This document shows, one piece after another, positions 35,519 to 44,860 of a stretch of 64,000 nt of DNA; the first letter of the stretch is position 1; each line of letters begins with the position of its first letter. The DNA lies in assembly GCF_021147775.1 (NCBI RefSeq), contig NZ_JAGTPK010000011.1, forward strand, positions 143,479 to 207,478. The letters are read 5' to 3'. Source of the DNA: Pseudomonas californiensis. Its GTDB lineage: Bacteria > Pseudomonadota > Gammaproteobacteria > Pseudomonadales > Pseudomonadaceae. The notes below the pieces were generated by a model that was given only the letters and a program-made list of their open reading frames with translations, was not told the DNA's origin and searched no databases. A program made the position numbers and the translations under genes.

Positions 35519-38098
35519 ATGATAAAACCGCCCGCTCCGTTTTTTGCTCAGTCAGAGCCTATTGCCCGCAGTCGGTCCCTGGCCAAACGCACCCTCGGCT
35601 CAATGGCAGGCCTTCTGCTGACTCTGTCCGTCGTCACTGTCGGCTCGCTGTTTTATATCGCCTGGGAACTGAATCAGCAGGCCGCACGCCAGAGCCAGCG
35701 GCTGGTCGATAACATCTGGCAGTCCCGGCAGGCAGCGCTCATCAGCAATCTCAAGGACTACGCATTCTGGGGTGACGCTTACCGGCATCTGCATATCGAG
35801 GTCGACAAGGACTGGGCCTATACACGCAATAACCTTGGGGCATCGCTCTACAGTGATTTTCAGCTTGAGGGCGTGTTTGTCATCGACGCTCATAACCAGA
35901 CCTCCTACGCGGTGGAGAATGGCGAGCTGACAACAACGCAGCTTCGTGACTGGATGGACGGCGACCCGATGCCGCTCGTAGAGCAGGTGCGTGACAGCGG
36001 TGACGATGCGGTGGTAACCAAGGTGCGTCATGTCCGAAACGACCCCGTCCTGCTGCTGGCTGCGCCATTGTCGACCGGTGGCGACGAAGCCGTGCAGCCC
36101 ACTGCGCCGCCCCAGTCTGTGCTGGTGCTGGCCTACGTACTCACGCCTGAAAAATTGCTTGCTCTGGGGCGTCAGTACGACGTCGACGGCTTGCGTGAAC
36201 CGTCCAGTATCGAAGACGCGGCGCAGTTCCCGTCGACGGAAGTCAGCCCAGGCCTGGTGCTGCGCTGGAACCCCGAGCGCCCCGGTGCAAAGCTTGTCGG
36301 TGGATTGCTGCCAGTCCTGATCGTTTTTCTGCTGACGCTTGCCTACCTCGCCCGACGTGAGGCCAAAAAAGCGCTGGCCAATGCAGAGCGCATGGACCTG
36401 CAGCTTGAGCTGCTGACCCAGAACCAGACAGCACTGGCAGCCAGCGAAGAGCGGTTTCGTAACGTGGCGGAGACAGCGTCCGACTGGGTATGGGAAACGA
36501 ACGCGCAATTACGCATCACCTATCTGTCGGAGCGCTTCACACGCGTCACCGGGCATGCTTCAGAACCCTGGATCGGCCGCTACCTGACTCAACTATTGTC
36601 CTGCCCGAACCAGTCGCTGAGTGATTGGATACGCGAGGAACGACCTGCAGATGCGCGCGCTGTGTTGCGCTGCAGCCACTATTCGGTACAGGGCGCACCG
36701 CGCACCAGCGCCATTGCCGTGAGACCTATCAGGGTCAACGAGCACATCGTCGGTTATCTGGGGATCGCTTCGGACATTACCCGGGAAGTCGAGACTCAGG
36801 CACGGCTGTTTCACCTGTCCCAGCATGACGCGCTGACCGGCCTGCCCAACCGGACCCAGTTGCAGGCGTTTATCAATCGTCATCTGGATTGCGGACCTGA
36901 CGCTCCGCAGGCCATGACCGTGCTGAATCTGGATCTGGACAGCTTCAAGCCGATCAATGATGTGTTTGGCCATGCTGTGGGCGATGGGGTGCTGCGCGAA
37001 GTAGCGGAGCGCCTGTCGCAGTGCCTGCCTGTGGGGGGGCTGCTGGCCAGACAAGGCGGCGACGAGTTCATCATGGTGGCCACGTCCATGACCTCCATCA
37101 GGGAAGTCGAACACCTTTGCGAACGACTGATCGAGAAGATCAGCAGACCTTTCAGCGTCAATAATCAAGAGGCATTGATGGGCCTGAGTATCGGCGTGGC
37201 GCTATGTCCTCAGCACGCAGGCGACAGTCAGAACCTGATCAGGTTTTCCGACCTCGCCTTGTATCAGGCCAAGAAAGATGGAGGCAGCACCTGGCGCCTC
37301 TATGAGCAGGACATGACAGTTCGCATCACGCAGCGGCGTGAACTGGAAAAAAATCTGCGTCTGGCGATTCGAAACGACGAGTTCAGTCTGCGCTATCAGC
37401 CCAGATACAACATCCAGAGCGGCGAGATCTCCGGCGCCGAGGCACTCATCCGTTGGGAACATCCAACCCTGGGCCTGTGCATGCCGGACCAGTTCATCGG
37501 CTTGGCCGAAGAGAACGGCCTGATCCTGTCACTCAGTGACCGGGTGTTGCACCGTGCCTGCAGCGACGCAGCTTCGTGGCCCGCCACACTCAGGGTCTCG
37601 GTGAACATTTCAGCAGTCGAGTTCCGCACGCCGGGGCTGGTTGAGCGGGTGCGCCAAGCGTTGGCCAGTACGGGCCTTGCCAGCGATCGCCTGGAGCTTG
37701 AAGTCACCGAGCGTGTAATGATCGACGACGCCCAGTCGGCCTTGAAGCTGATGACCGAGTTGAAGGCGCTGGGCATCAGGTTGTCGATGGATGATTTCGG
37801 CACCGGTTACTCGTCATTGAGCTACCTGAGGATGTTTCCGTTCGACGCGTTGAAAATTGACCGCAGCTTTATCAACGAGCTCGACAAGAGCACCCAGAGC
37901 CAATCCATTGTCCACGCCATCATTCACCTGGGCCGCTGCCTGTCGATGACCATCACTGCTGAAGGTGTGGAAACAGCTCAGCAACTGGATTGCCTGCACA
38001 CGCTGGCCTGCGATGAAGCGCAAGGTTACTACCTGAATCGACCCATGCTGCTTGCCGCCTTCAATGACGCCGTGAAGGCTCAGGCCCGCGTGTCATGA
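35519..38098 (+). CDS. Membrane-anchored CHASE4-PAS-GGDEF-EAL cyclic di-GMP regulator
   Basis: 859 residues. Two membrane helices (about 28-50 and 262-282) flank a periplasmic CHASE4-type sensor. A PAS domain (about 305-425), GGDEF domain with intact GGDEF at 513-517 and EAL domain with EAL at 641-643 follow. EAL motifs DDFGTGYSS and EGVETAQQLD are intact, so both diguanylate cyclase and phosphodiesterase activities may exist. No RxxD inhibitory site is seen upstream of GGDEF. A seven-G tract within the GGDEF region (37033-37039) is notable. Standalone gene. Confidence 0.9.
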   Translation: MIKPPAPFFAQSEPIARSRSLAKRTLGSMAGLLLTLSVVTVGSLFYIAWELNQQAARQSQRLVDNIWQSRQAALISNLKDYAFWGDAYRHLHIEVDKDWAYTRNNLGASLYSDFQLEGVFVIDAHNQTSYAVENGELTTTQLRDWMDGDPMPLVEQVRDSGDDAVVTKVRHVRNDPVLLLAAPLSTGGDEAVQPTAPPQSVLVLAYVLTPEKLLALGRQYDVDGLREPSSIEDAAQFPSTEVSPGLVLRWNPERPGAKLVGGLLPVLIVFLLTLAYLARREAKKALANAERMDLQLELLTQNQTALAASEERFRNVAETASDWVWETNAQLRITYLSERFTRVTGHASEPWIGRYLTQLLSCPNQSLSDWIREERPADARAVLRCSHYSVQGAPRTSAIAVRPIRVNEHIVGYLGIASDITREVETQARLFHLSQHDALTGLPNRTQLQAFINRHLDCGPDAPQAMTVLNLDLDSFKPINDVFGHAVGDGVLREVAERLSQCLPVGGLLARQGGDEFIMVATSMTSIREVEHLCERLIEKISRPFSVNNQEALMGLSIGVALCPQHAGDSQNLIRFSDLALYQAKKDGGSTWRLYEQDMTVRITQRRELEKNLRLAIRNDEFSLRYQPRYNIQSGEISGAEALIRWEHPTLGLCMPDQFIGLAEENGLILSLSDRVLHRACSDAASWPATLRVSVNISAVEFRTPGLVERVRQALASTGLASDRLELEVTERVMIDDAQSALKLMTELKALGIRLSMDDFGTGYSSLSYLRMFPFDALKIDRSFINELDKSTQSQSIVHAIIHLGRCLSMTITAEGVETAQQLDCLHTLACDEAQGYYLNRPMLLAAFNDAVKAQARVS

Positions 38099-38264
38099 GC
38101 CACACCCTTCATGCCTCGCTGAAATGCGACCATTTTCCTGCTTGCTCGAACCCGCGCAGTCTACGATTCTGTACACGGCACCGTTATCGTTCTGATACAG
38201 CGCGTGTCGACGCCAGCAGGGGCGCGTTTGCCAACCCGGCGTCCTTATCATCACGGAGAGCACC

Positions 38265-38705
38265 ATGAAAACCGTCGCCCAGTTGCTGAAATTGAAAGAT
38301 GAGCAGAACCAGCAGGTGCACACCATCGGCCCGGATCAGATGGTGCTGGACGCGCTGAGACTGATGGCAGAAAAAAACATCGGTGCCTTGCCGGTCGTCG
38401 AAAACGGCGTGGTAGTAGGTGTAGTCAGTGAGCGCGACTACGCGCGCAAGATGGTGCTTCAAGGACGCTCTTCAGTGGGTACGCCGGTCAGGGCGATCAT
38501 GAGCAGCAAGGTGATTACCGTTGACCCTCAGCAAACCGTGGAAGGCTGCATGGGGATCATGACCGACAGCCACCTGCGTCACCTGCCGGTGGTGGAAAAC
38601 GGTCAACTGCTGGGCCTGCTGTCGATTGGCGACCTGGTCAAGGAAGCGATAGCTGAGCAGGCCAGCCTGATCAAGCAGATGGAACAGTACATTCGCGGCG
38701 AATGA
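38265..38705 (+). CDS. Tandem CBS domain protein
   Basis: 146 residues made of two CBS motifs (about 10-65 and 75-130), each with the PVVENG turn. Such modules bind adenosyl ligands (AMP, ATP or SAM) and act as energy sensors. There is no fused catalytic domain. GGAG precedes the ATG by six bases. It is convergent with the DUF4174 gene. Confidence 0.87.
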   Translation: MKTVAQLLKLKDEQNQQVHTIGPDQMVLDALRLMAEKNIGALPVVENGVVVGVVSERDYARKMVLQGRSSVGTPVRAIMSSKVITVDPQQTVEGCMGIMTDSHLRHLPVVENGQLLGLLSIGDLVKEAIAEQASLIKQMEQYIRGE

Positions 38706-38770
38706 GCTGACAACGCTGATCTGACCGCCGAGCGCGCCGGCCGCACGCAAGCGACGCTCGAGGGTTTCGA

Positions 38771-39301
38771 TCAATCGTCCAGCGTCTTGCCGGGCCCGGC
38801 CTTGCCGGGTTTGGCTGCTTTCTCGGCTGGCGCGGGTTTGGCTTGCGGCTCTGGAGCAGGCGCAGCGGCCTCCTGTTCACGCATCGGCATCTGATCGATG
38901 GTGGCGAAGATCTCTTTTGGGTCAACCGTGCCCGACTTCTCGATTTTCTTCTCTCCGTCCTTGCCGACCAGAATGACCTTGGTTTGCGCCCCGGCCCCCA
39001 GTTTCAGCTCGCGGATCAAGGCCATGGTCGATTGCGCGTCCATGGTTTTGCCATTGCGCTCTCCAATGGTATTGATCACCGTGAACAACACCATGTTGCG
39101 TTGCGCAAACGCTTCACGGTTGGCCGGCTCGTCGAGCGCTTTTTTGAGGCTGACCAGGGTCGGATCGACCGTGCTCGGCGCGATGATGATCAGGGGGCGC
39201 GACTTGCCGCGCTCCTGCGTCAGAGGGTTGTCGCTGTCGGCGGCAAACACCGGACCGGCAGCGACAAGCAGCGTGGCGAGGGTCAGAGACCGGATTAGCA
39301 T
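38771..39301 (-). CDS. DUF4174 domain exported protein
   Basis: 176 residues with a signal peptide (cleavage near VFAAD). The core (RPLIIIAPSTVDPTLVSLKK, then KVILVGKDGEKKIEKSG) matches DUF4174, a thioredoxin-like domain of unknown role. The last ~35 residues are an Ala/Pro/Lys-rich low-complexity tail. AGGAG precedes the ATG by six bases. Confidence 0.82.
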   Translation of the reverse strand: MLIRSLTLATLLVAAGPVFAADSDNPLTQERGKSRPLIIIAPSTVDPTLVSLKKALDEPANREAFAQRNMVLFTVINTIGERNGKTMDAQSTMALIRELKLGAGAQTKVILVGKDGEKKIEKSGTVDPKEIFATIDQMPMREQEAAAPAPEPQAKPAPAEKAAKPGKAGPGKTLDD

Positions 39302-39439
39302 GGAGGGCTCCTTTTGAATCCATGGGAGATAGTCACTGCGTGGACATCCGCAATGCCCGTCCCGTTCTACCGCAAAATCATCATGGCGGTATAGCCCAGA
39401 ATAGTCCGCATGCTCAAACCTTCACCGCGAATCGTCTCC

Positions 39440-40642
39440 TCATGCAGACTGCTCAAGCGCTGGCAAAGCGACATCCCTTAGTACCGCAGCAATACCCTGA
39501 ACGATGCTCTCAACCTCAGCCGCATCCAGTACCAGCGGCGGCAACAGGCGAATGACCTTGCCCCGCGTAACGTTTATCAACAGACGGTGATCGTGCGCCG
39601 CCAACCGGGTCAGATCGGGAATAGCGTCCTTCAGTTCGATACCAACCATCAAACCGCGACCGCGTATTTCAAGCACCTGCGGGCTATCGCCAAGCACAGC
39701 CCGCAACCGCTCAAGCAAGTGTTGCCCTTGCTGACGGGCATTATCGACGAGCCCCTGTTGCTCGATGATGTCGACGACCGTGCAACCGACCCGGCACGCC
39801 AGTGGATTGCCACCGAAGGTGCTGCCATGACTGCCGGGCGTGAAAAGCCTGGCAGCCTTGCCCCGTGCCAGACACGCACCAATGGGTACGCCATTGCCCA
39901 GCCCCTTGGCGAGCGTCATGACGTCCGGCAGGAAATTTTCATGTTGAAAGGCAAACCACTTGCCGGTACGGCCCATGCCCGTCTGTATTTCATCGAGCAT
40001 GAGCAACCAGTCGCGCCGGGTACACCGATCACGCAAGGCTTTCAGGTAGCCAGCGGGCGCGACCGATACACCGCCCTCGCCCTGAATCGGCTCGACCAGC
40101 ACGGCAGCAATCCGATGACCATACGTCACGCACACGTCATCGAACGCTGCCAGATCCCCGAACGGCACCTTGATGAAGTCCCCCGGGAGGGCGCTGTAAC
40201 TCAAACGGACCGCCGGCCCGTCGCTGGCGGACAGCGTGCCCAGGGTACGACCGTGAAAGGCATTTTCCATCACCACCACCAGCGGTCGCTCGATGTACTT
40301 GTGCCAGCCATGCAGACGCGCCAGCTTGAGGGCGGTCTCGTTGGCTTCGGCTCCGGAATTATTGAAAAAAGCCCGATCCAGTCCGGACAGTGCGGTCAGC
40401 TTCTGCGCCAGACGTTGCTGCCAATCGATGCTGTACAAGTTGGAGGTGTGCAACAAGAGACCTGCCTGATCGCGAATCGCCTCAACCAGCACAGGGTGCG
40501 AATGGCCAACATTGGTCACTGCAACGCCTGCGACAGCGTCCAGGTATTCGCGCCCGTCCTGATCCCACAGGCGCGTACCCAAACCGCGCTCGAAGCAGAG
40601 CGACATCGGCTGGTAGGTAGTCATCAGGCAGGGGGTGGTCAT
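39440..40642 (-). CDS. Acetylornithine-type class III aminotransferase
   Basis: 400 residues, ArgD/AstC family: [18 protein letters not shown] binds the cofactor phosphate, [16 protein letters not shown] and [15 protein letters not shown] (Asp to pyridine nitrogen) follow, then the PLP lysine in [14 protein letters not shown]. It transfers the delta- or gamma-amino group of an ornithine- or GABA-like substrate. The ATG at 40642 follows AGGAG by nine bases. It is divergent from a LysR regulator, unlike the biosynthetic argD context, so it may serve catabolism. Confidence 0.86.
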   Translation of the reverse strand: MTTPCLMTTYQPMSLCFERGLGTRLWDQDGREYLDAVAGVAVTNVGHSHPVLVEAIRDQAGLLLHTSNLYSIDWQQRLAQKLTALSGLDRAFFNNSGAEANETALKLARLHGWHKYIERPLVVVMENAFHGRTLGTLSASDGPAVRLSYSALPGDFIKVPFGDLAAFDDVCVTYGHRIAAVLVEPIQGEGGVSVAPAGYLKALRDRCTRRDWLLMLDEIQTGMGRTGKWFAFQHENFLPDVMTLAKGLGNGVPIGACLARGKAARLFTPGSHGSTFGGNPLACRVGCTVVDIIEQQGLVDNARQQGQHLLERLRAVLGDSPQVLEIRGRGLMVGIELKDAIPDLTRLAAHDHRLLINVTRGKVIRLLPPLVLDAAEVESIVQGIAAVLRDVALPALEQSA

Positions 40643-40660
40643 GAGGTACAGCTCCTTGGG

Positions 40661-40677
40661 TGCAATGTGTAATTGCA
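40661..40677. promoter_or_regulatory. Inverted repeat in the divergent LysR/aminotransferase promoter region
   Basis: TGCAAT-GTGTA-ATTGCA, a perfect 6-bp inverted repeat with a 5-base centre, 18 bases upstream of the aminotransferase start. It is suitable as a LysR-family operator. Confidence 0.5.
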
Positions 40678-40744
40678 GTATCGTTAGCAACCTGAGCTGG
40701 ATAAACACCTGAATACTTCAATCATTTTAAAGCTGGAATTCATA

Positions 40745-41650
40745 ATGGATTTGTTTCAGGCAATGGCCGTGTATGTGAAAGTCGTAGAAGCAGGCAGCCT
40801 GACCGGCGCTGCACAAGCCTGTTCGATTTCAACCACCATGGTCGGCAATCACTTGCGTGCACTGGAGCAGCGTCTGGGCGTCAGCCTGCTCCAGCGCACC
40901 ACTCGGCGCCAGCGCCTGACCGAGTTCGGCACGGCCTATTACGAGCGCTGCCTGGAGGTGTTGGGGCTGGTGGCCGAATCTGAACAATTGGCAGAACAGG
41001 CACAAGGCGCTCCAACCGGTACGCTGCGTATCACTGCGCCACTGACATTCGGCTCGGAAGTACTGGCCCCGGCACTCTGTGAGTTTTCAAGGCGCTTTCC
41101 GGCGCTAAAGTTCGATCTGGTGCTGAGCAACCAGCGCCTGGACCTGATTGATAACGGTTTTGACGTTGCCATTCGACTGGGCAGTATTGCGCAGGCATCA
41201 CCGCTGATTGCGCGCCCATTGCACGACTACACACTGACTTTATGCGCCTCGCCCGACTATCTGGCGCGATACGGCACGCCGACCAGCCCCGAGGAGTTGA
41301 GCACACATAACTGCCTGGCGTTCGCTTATCCGGTGGGCGACGACTGGAGCGATGCAGGCACCCGCTGGCGCATGAGGGGTCCCGACGGCGAGGTGCTGGT
41401 TGACGTCAACGGTTCGATGCTGATCAACACTTCATCAGGCCTGTATCAAGCCGCTCGCGCCGGGATGGGCATAGTGATGCTGCCGGATGCACTGGTGCAG
41501 CGCGATTTGCTCGATGGCAGCATGGTTGCTCTGCTGCCGGGTTATCACTTGCCGCGAAGACCCTTGAATCTGCTTTACGTGCAGGATCGTTATCGTCTGC
41601 CAAAGCTGCGCAGCTTTGTGGAATACGCGCTGCAAGTGTGGGGGCGTTGA
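40745..41650 (+). CDS. LysR-family transcriptional regulator
   Basis: 301 residues. N-terminal winged helix (AGSLTGAAQACSISTTMVGN) of the DmlR/AaeR-like subgroup, then the substrate-binding domain. It is divergent from the acetylornithine-type aminotransferase and likely controls it through the TGCAAT repeat at 40661-40677. GGA lies ten bases ahead of the ATG. Confidence 0.85.
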   Translation: MDLFQAMAVYVKVVEAGSLTGAAQACSISTTMVGNHLRALEQRLGVSLLQRTTRRQRLTEFGTAYYERCLEVLGLVAESEQLAEQAQGAPTGTLRITAPLTFGSEVLAPALCEFSRRFPALKFDLVLSNQRLDLIDNGFDVAIRLGSIAQASPLIARPLHDYTLTLCASPDYLARYGTPTSPEELSTHNCLAFAYPVGDDWSDAGTRWRMRGPDGEVLVDVNGSMLINTSSGLYQAARAGMGIVMLPDALVQRDLLDGSMVALLPGYHLPRRPLNLLYVQDRYRLPKLRSFVEYALQVWGR

Positions 41651-41715
41651 GCACCTTGCCGCGGTGCAGACTTGTTGCATGAAAGAGGCTGCGAAGGCCA
41701 GGCGACCGCGTTTGT

Positions 41716-41925
41716 TCAGCGCCCCTCGACTGCTGTGTACAGGACACTGTAGTCAGGCGTCGTCTGGCTCACCGTGGCGGCTTTCGAGGTGTCCTGGCCG
41801 TTAAGCAGCATCTCGGGCGAGACTTCAATGCCGAAATGTGGAAACGGTTCCTGCGCCACCCACCCTCCTGCAGCCAGAACCAACAACAAGAACACCCCTG
41901 CAACAGGCTCTTTGGGTCCGCACAT
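41716..41925 (-). CDS. 69-residue membrane-anchored hypothetical protein
   Basis: A small protein with one hydrophobic helix near the N-terminus (VAGVFLLLVLAAGGWVA) and a polar C-terminus (about 45 residues). The ATG at 41925 has GGAGG seven bases ahead; an in-frame start at 41973 lacks one. Type I or II single-pass membrane protein of unknown function. No recognisable family. Confidence 0.5.
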   Translation of the reverse strand: MCGPKEPVAGVFLLLVLAAGGWVAQEPFPHFGIEVSPEMLLNGQDTSKAATVSQTTPDYSVLYTAVEGR

Positions 41926-42251
41926 TTCCGTTCCTCCAGTCTTTTGAAAATGAAATCGCGCCGGGCGATTCATAAAGCGCGCCGACCCTCGGCGTGCCGT
42001 CCAACACTGAACCCCTCACTCACTGGCTATTCGCCTTCCTGCTTGGTGCGATGCAGCATGCGGCCTGGCCACAGCGTTTTCTTGCTGCTGAAAATACGAC
42101 AGCCAACGACGGGCTGGATCGTCTCGCAAAACAAGCGAAGGGCAGAGAGGGCTGACATCGCGTAACCCACTATAAGTAAACCGAACGGTACGCTTCAGAA
42201 AAAAGATAAGCAACCTCTCTTTTCGGTATCTGCGAATGTGAATGGCTGTTT

Positions 42252-42271
42252 GCGCAGCGCAGCGCAGCGCA
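42252..42271. repeat. Tandem repeat (GCGCA)x4
   Basis: Four perfect copies of GCGCA, upstream of the GNAT gene. They are followed after three bases by three copies of TTGCCAGA (42275-42298). Confidence 0.8.
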
Positions 42272-42274
42272 CCG

Positions 42275-42298
42275 TTGCCAGATTGCCAGATTGCCAGA
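42275..42298. repeat. Tandem repeat (TTGCCAGA)x3
   Basis: Three perfect head-to-tail copies of TTGCCAGA, 65 bases upstream of the GNAT start. Copy number may vary between strains. Confidence 0.8.
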
Positions 42299-42362
42299 CG
42301 CTGGACCCACCGCATCGTTGGCCTCTAGACTGAACGGCCACTGACTCCATGGATGAATCGAA

Positions 42363-42866
42363 GTGCACGCGCCCTCCTCTCAGATCATCATCGAACGGTT
42401 TGCCGAAGTTCACATCGAGGGCGTATCTGCGCTCTACAACGATCCGGCTGTCTGTCGTCAGGTCTTGCAGATGCCTTACCAGTCCATTGAAATCTGGCGC
42501 AAACGCCTGGTCGTCGACAATGAGCGACGGGTACAACTGGTGGCACAGCACGCCGACGATGTGATCGGCAATATCGGCCTTGAACAATACGCCCGCAGCC
42601 GTCAAAGCCACGTCGGAAGCATCGGCATGGGGGTCGCTGCGGCGTGGCAAGGCAAAGGGGTGGGCTCCAGAATGCTCGCCGCCGTGCTCGATGTCGCAGA
42701 CAACTGGATGAACCTGCGACGTGTCGAGCTTACGGTGTTCGCCGATAACGAACCGGCGCTCGCGCTGTATCGCAAGTTCGGGTTCGACATCGAGGGGCGG
42801 CTGCGCAACTACGCAGTGCGCGATGGCGTACTGGTCGATGCGCTGAGCATGGCGCGCTTGCGCTGA
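42363..42866 (+). CDS. GNAT family N-acetyltransferase
   Basis: 167 residues. The acetyl-CoA binding loop is present (GMGVAAAWQGKGVGSRML, Q-x-x-G-x-G/A), followed by VELTVFADNEPALALYRKFGF typical of the RimI/PhnO type. It transfers an acetyl group to an amine; the acceptor is unknown. The start is a GTG with GGA nine bases ahead. Confidence 0.8.
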   Translation: MHAPSSQIIIERFAEVHIEGVSALYNDPAVCRQVLQMPYQSIEIWRKRLVVDNERRVQLVAQHADDVIGNIGLEQYARSRQSHVGSIGMGVAAAWQGKGVGSRMLAAVLDVADNWMNLRRVELTVFADNEPALALYRKFGFDIEGRLRNYAVRDGVLVDALSMARLR

Positions 42867-42911
42867 TAATCAGGGCGTTATCGTCCACTCCTTTCTCATA
42901 TGAGGTCCGGC

Positions 42912-43370
42912 ATGAAAATCGGCGTTATCTCCGACACCCACGGCCTGCTGCGGCCCGAAGCCATCGCTGCCATGCAAGGCTGTGAGCGCATCATTCACGC
43001 CGGTGACATCGGCGGTCCGGACATCATCGAGCAGCTTGCAGCCATTGCACCGCTGCACATCGTGCGTGGCAACAATGATCTGGATGCACCGTGGGCAACG
43101 ACCATCGCCGACCATCTGCGCTTCGATCTCGACGGCTGGGGCATTCTGCTGGTACATGACATCGCCGACGTTCCAGGACTGCTGGATGGCGACGTCAGAC
43201 TGATTATCACCGGACACTCCCACAAGCCCGTCATCGAATGGCGCGGCGAGCGGTTGTACCTCAATCCGGGAAGCGCCGGGCGGCGACGCTTCAAACTGCC
43301 GGTGACGCTGGCAATTCTGGACACAACACCTTCGCTACTGGAGCCGCGCCTGATCCATTTGCTGCAATAA
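42912..43370 (+). CDS. Metallophosphoesterase (YfcE-like)
   Basis: 152 residues. Calcineurin-like motifs: ISDTHG, HAGDIGGPD, VRGNNDLD, and TGHSHKP. YfcE-type phosphodiesterases cleave small phosphodiesters with Mn. The ATG at 42912 has GAGG six bases ahead; an ATG at 42900 is less favoured. Confidence 0.85.
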   Translation: MKIGVISDTHGLLRPEAIAAMQGCERIIHAGDIGGPDIIEQLAAIAPLHIVRGNNDLDAPWATTIADHLRFDLDGWGILLVHDIADVPGLLDGDVRLIITGHSHKPVIEWRGERLYLNPGSAGRRRFKLPVTLAILDTTPSLLEPRLIHLLQ

Positions 43371-43418
43371 GATTTAACAGGTGCAGACGTCACTCCTGAC
43401 GCTTTGCGCAACATCGCA

Positions 43419-43877
43419 CTAAAGCACGCGGCTCATCAACGAAAGCTCTCGTCCCCAGGCGTGCAAACGCTCACGCTCCGTCCAGCCACGTTTGGCGTAG
43501 TAGGCTTGTTGGTCCTGAGTATGCAGATACAACGTCGAAACACCGGTGCTGCGGGCGCGCATGCAGATCCCTTCGATCAACTGCGCCGCCAGCCCTCTTC
43601 CGCGCGCTTGAGGTGTCACGAAGACGCAGGCCAGCCACGGATATAAATCAGGACGATCGGACAGATCCTCACTGGCCAATGCGGCACAACCCAACAGCGT
43701 TCCCTGCTCCAGGGCGATCAGGCACTGCCAGTGACCATTGTATTGACCCTGCGAAAATTCATGCTGCCAATCGGCCAGCGATTGCTGGGCAAACTCATGG
43801 CTGAACTGTTGGTGAAGCCAGAGCGCCAGGGTGTCGCTGTGCTCCATGTGGTTGGCGAGCCAATCCAGGCTGATCAT
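43419..43877 (-). CDS. GNAT family N-acetyltransferase
   Basis: 152 residues. The acetyl-CoA motif reads VTPQARGRGLAAQLIEG and the later part LYLHTQDQQAYYAKRGW fits the GNAT fold. Acceptor unknown. AGGA lies six bases before the ATG. It follows the T6SS kinase gene downstream on the same strand with a 77-base gap and is probably separate from it. Confidence 0.8.
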   Translation of the reverse strand: MISLDWLANHMEHSDTLALWLHQQFSHEFAQQSLADWQHEFSQGQYNGHWQCLIALEQGTLLGCAALASEDLSDRPDLYPWLACVFVTPQARGRGLAAQLIEGICMRARSTGVSTLYLHTQDQQAYYAKRGWTERERLHAWGRELSLMSRVL

Positions 43878-43954
43878 GGGCAGTCCTCGTTTGCGGTTCG
43901 TTCATGTTTGCGACACAACGATAAACCGGTGAGCCCGGCAAGGCTAACGTCATC

Positions 43955-44860
43955 TCAAAACCAGCGCATTGACCGTGCAGCGGGCGCCGCACGAAACAAC
44001 GCGCAAAGCTGGTCGGCGCTGGCTGTCCTGTCCCTGGGGTCCGACGCCAGTGCGCTGCGTAACGTGGCCCAGCATGCGGTTGGCAGACTCTCGGGTCTTT
44101 CGAGCCGCCGGTCAGATCGAGGCTTGCCGACGGATACATCGGTTGCAAGACCGAACGGATGCTCACCGGACGCGAGTTCATACAACACGCACGCGACGGC
44201 ATAAACTTCGGCCTTTTCAGTCAGCGATGCTCCATCGCATCGCTCAGGCGCGGTGTAGCGCGGAGTCCAGGCACGGAGCCCATTTGGGTGCAACTGCGGC
44301 AGGCCTGCCTGAACGCCCTCCAAGGGGTGAGCCAGGCCAAAATCAAACAGCCGTAAACCCTGCTCGGTCAGCATGATATTGCCGGGTTTGACATCGCCAT
44401 GCAGGACACCCCGCTGATGAGCGTGGCCCAACGCATCGAGCAGTGTCACGGCGATGCTCTGCAGCTCATGCCAAGGCAATCCCTCGGGCCGTTCATGCAT
44501 AAGGCAGTCGAGCGTCAGGCCGCGCATGAGGTCCTGAACCAGAAAAGCGCCGCCTGAGGCAATGTCCACATCAAACGCGTGGATACGAAGGATGTGGGGA
44601 TGATGCAACTGGCGTGTCAGGGCAAACTCTCGATAAAGCAAAGTGCCTGCGTCAGCAGTATGCGCAAGGTCATCGTTCAGCACCTTTATCGCGACACGCG
44701 AATCCGGCTCGCCAAACTGTTCATGCAGCAGATCGCGGGCCTGGTAGACCGCGCCCATCCCGCCAGCGCCCAACAGACGTTCAATCCGGTAGCGTCCAGC
44801 CAGTACCTCGGGCAACGTACTGCTGGACTTGTCTGGACTGCGAAGGTTTTCAGCGTACAT
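43955..44860 (-). CDS. T6SS Ser/Thr protein kinase (Stk1-like)
   Basis: 301 residues. Hanks-type kinase with GAGGMGAVYQA, VAIKVLN (Lys), the catalytic loop HGDVKPGN (Arg of HRD replaced by Gly), DFG and APE. It lacks a C-terminal extracellular domain, as in Stk1 of P. aeruginosa HSI-II, where the kinase controls T6SS activity post-translationally, presumably by FHA-protein phosphorylation. The start overlaps the TssM stop by one base (TGATG). No PP2C phosphatase gene is next to it. Confidence 0.87.
   Translation of the reverse strand: MYAENLRSPDKSSSTLPEVLAGRYRIERLLGAGGMGAVYQARDLLHEQFGEPDSRVAIKVLNDDLAHTADAGTLLYREFALTRQLHHPHILRIHAFDVDIASGGAFLVQDLMRGLTLDCLMHERPEGLPWHELQSIAVTLLDALGHAHQRGVLHGDVKPGNIMLTEQGLRLFDFGLAHPLEGVQAGLPQLHPNGLRAWTPRYTAPERCDGASLTEKAEVYAVACVLYELASGEHPFGLATDVSVGKPRSDRRLERPESLPTACWATLRSALASDPRDRTASADQLCALFRAAPAARSMRWF

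Larger units (their letters stand above)
41926..42362. other. Non-coding stretch with short tandem repeats
   Basis: About 440 bases between the small membrane protein and a GNAT gene. Apart from two tandem repeats (42252-42298) I see no gene with a convincing start and ribosome binding site, and no strong terminator. Confidence 0.4.

Noticed and set aside
42016..42315. 99-codon minus-strand frame in the repeat-bearing intergenic region
   Set aside because: Runs through the tandem repeats, has no ribosome binding site and no domain.
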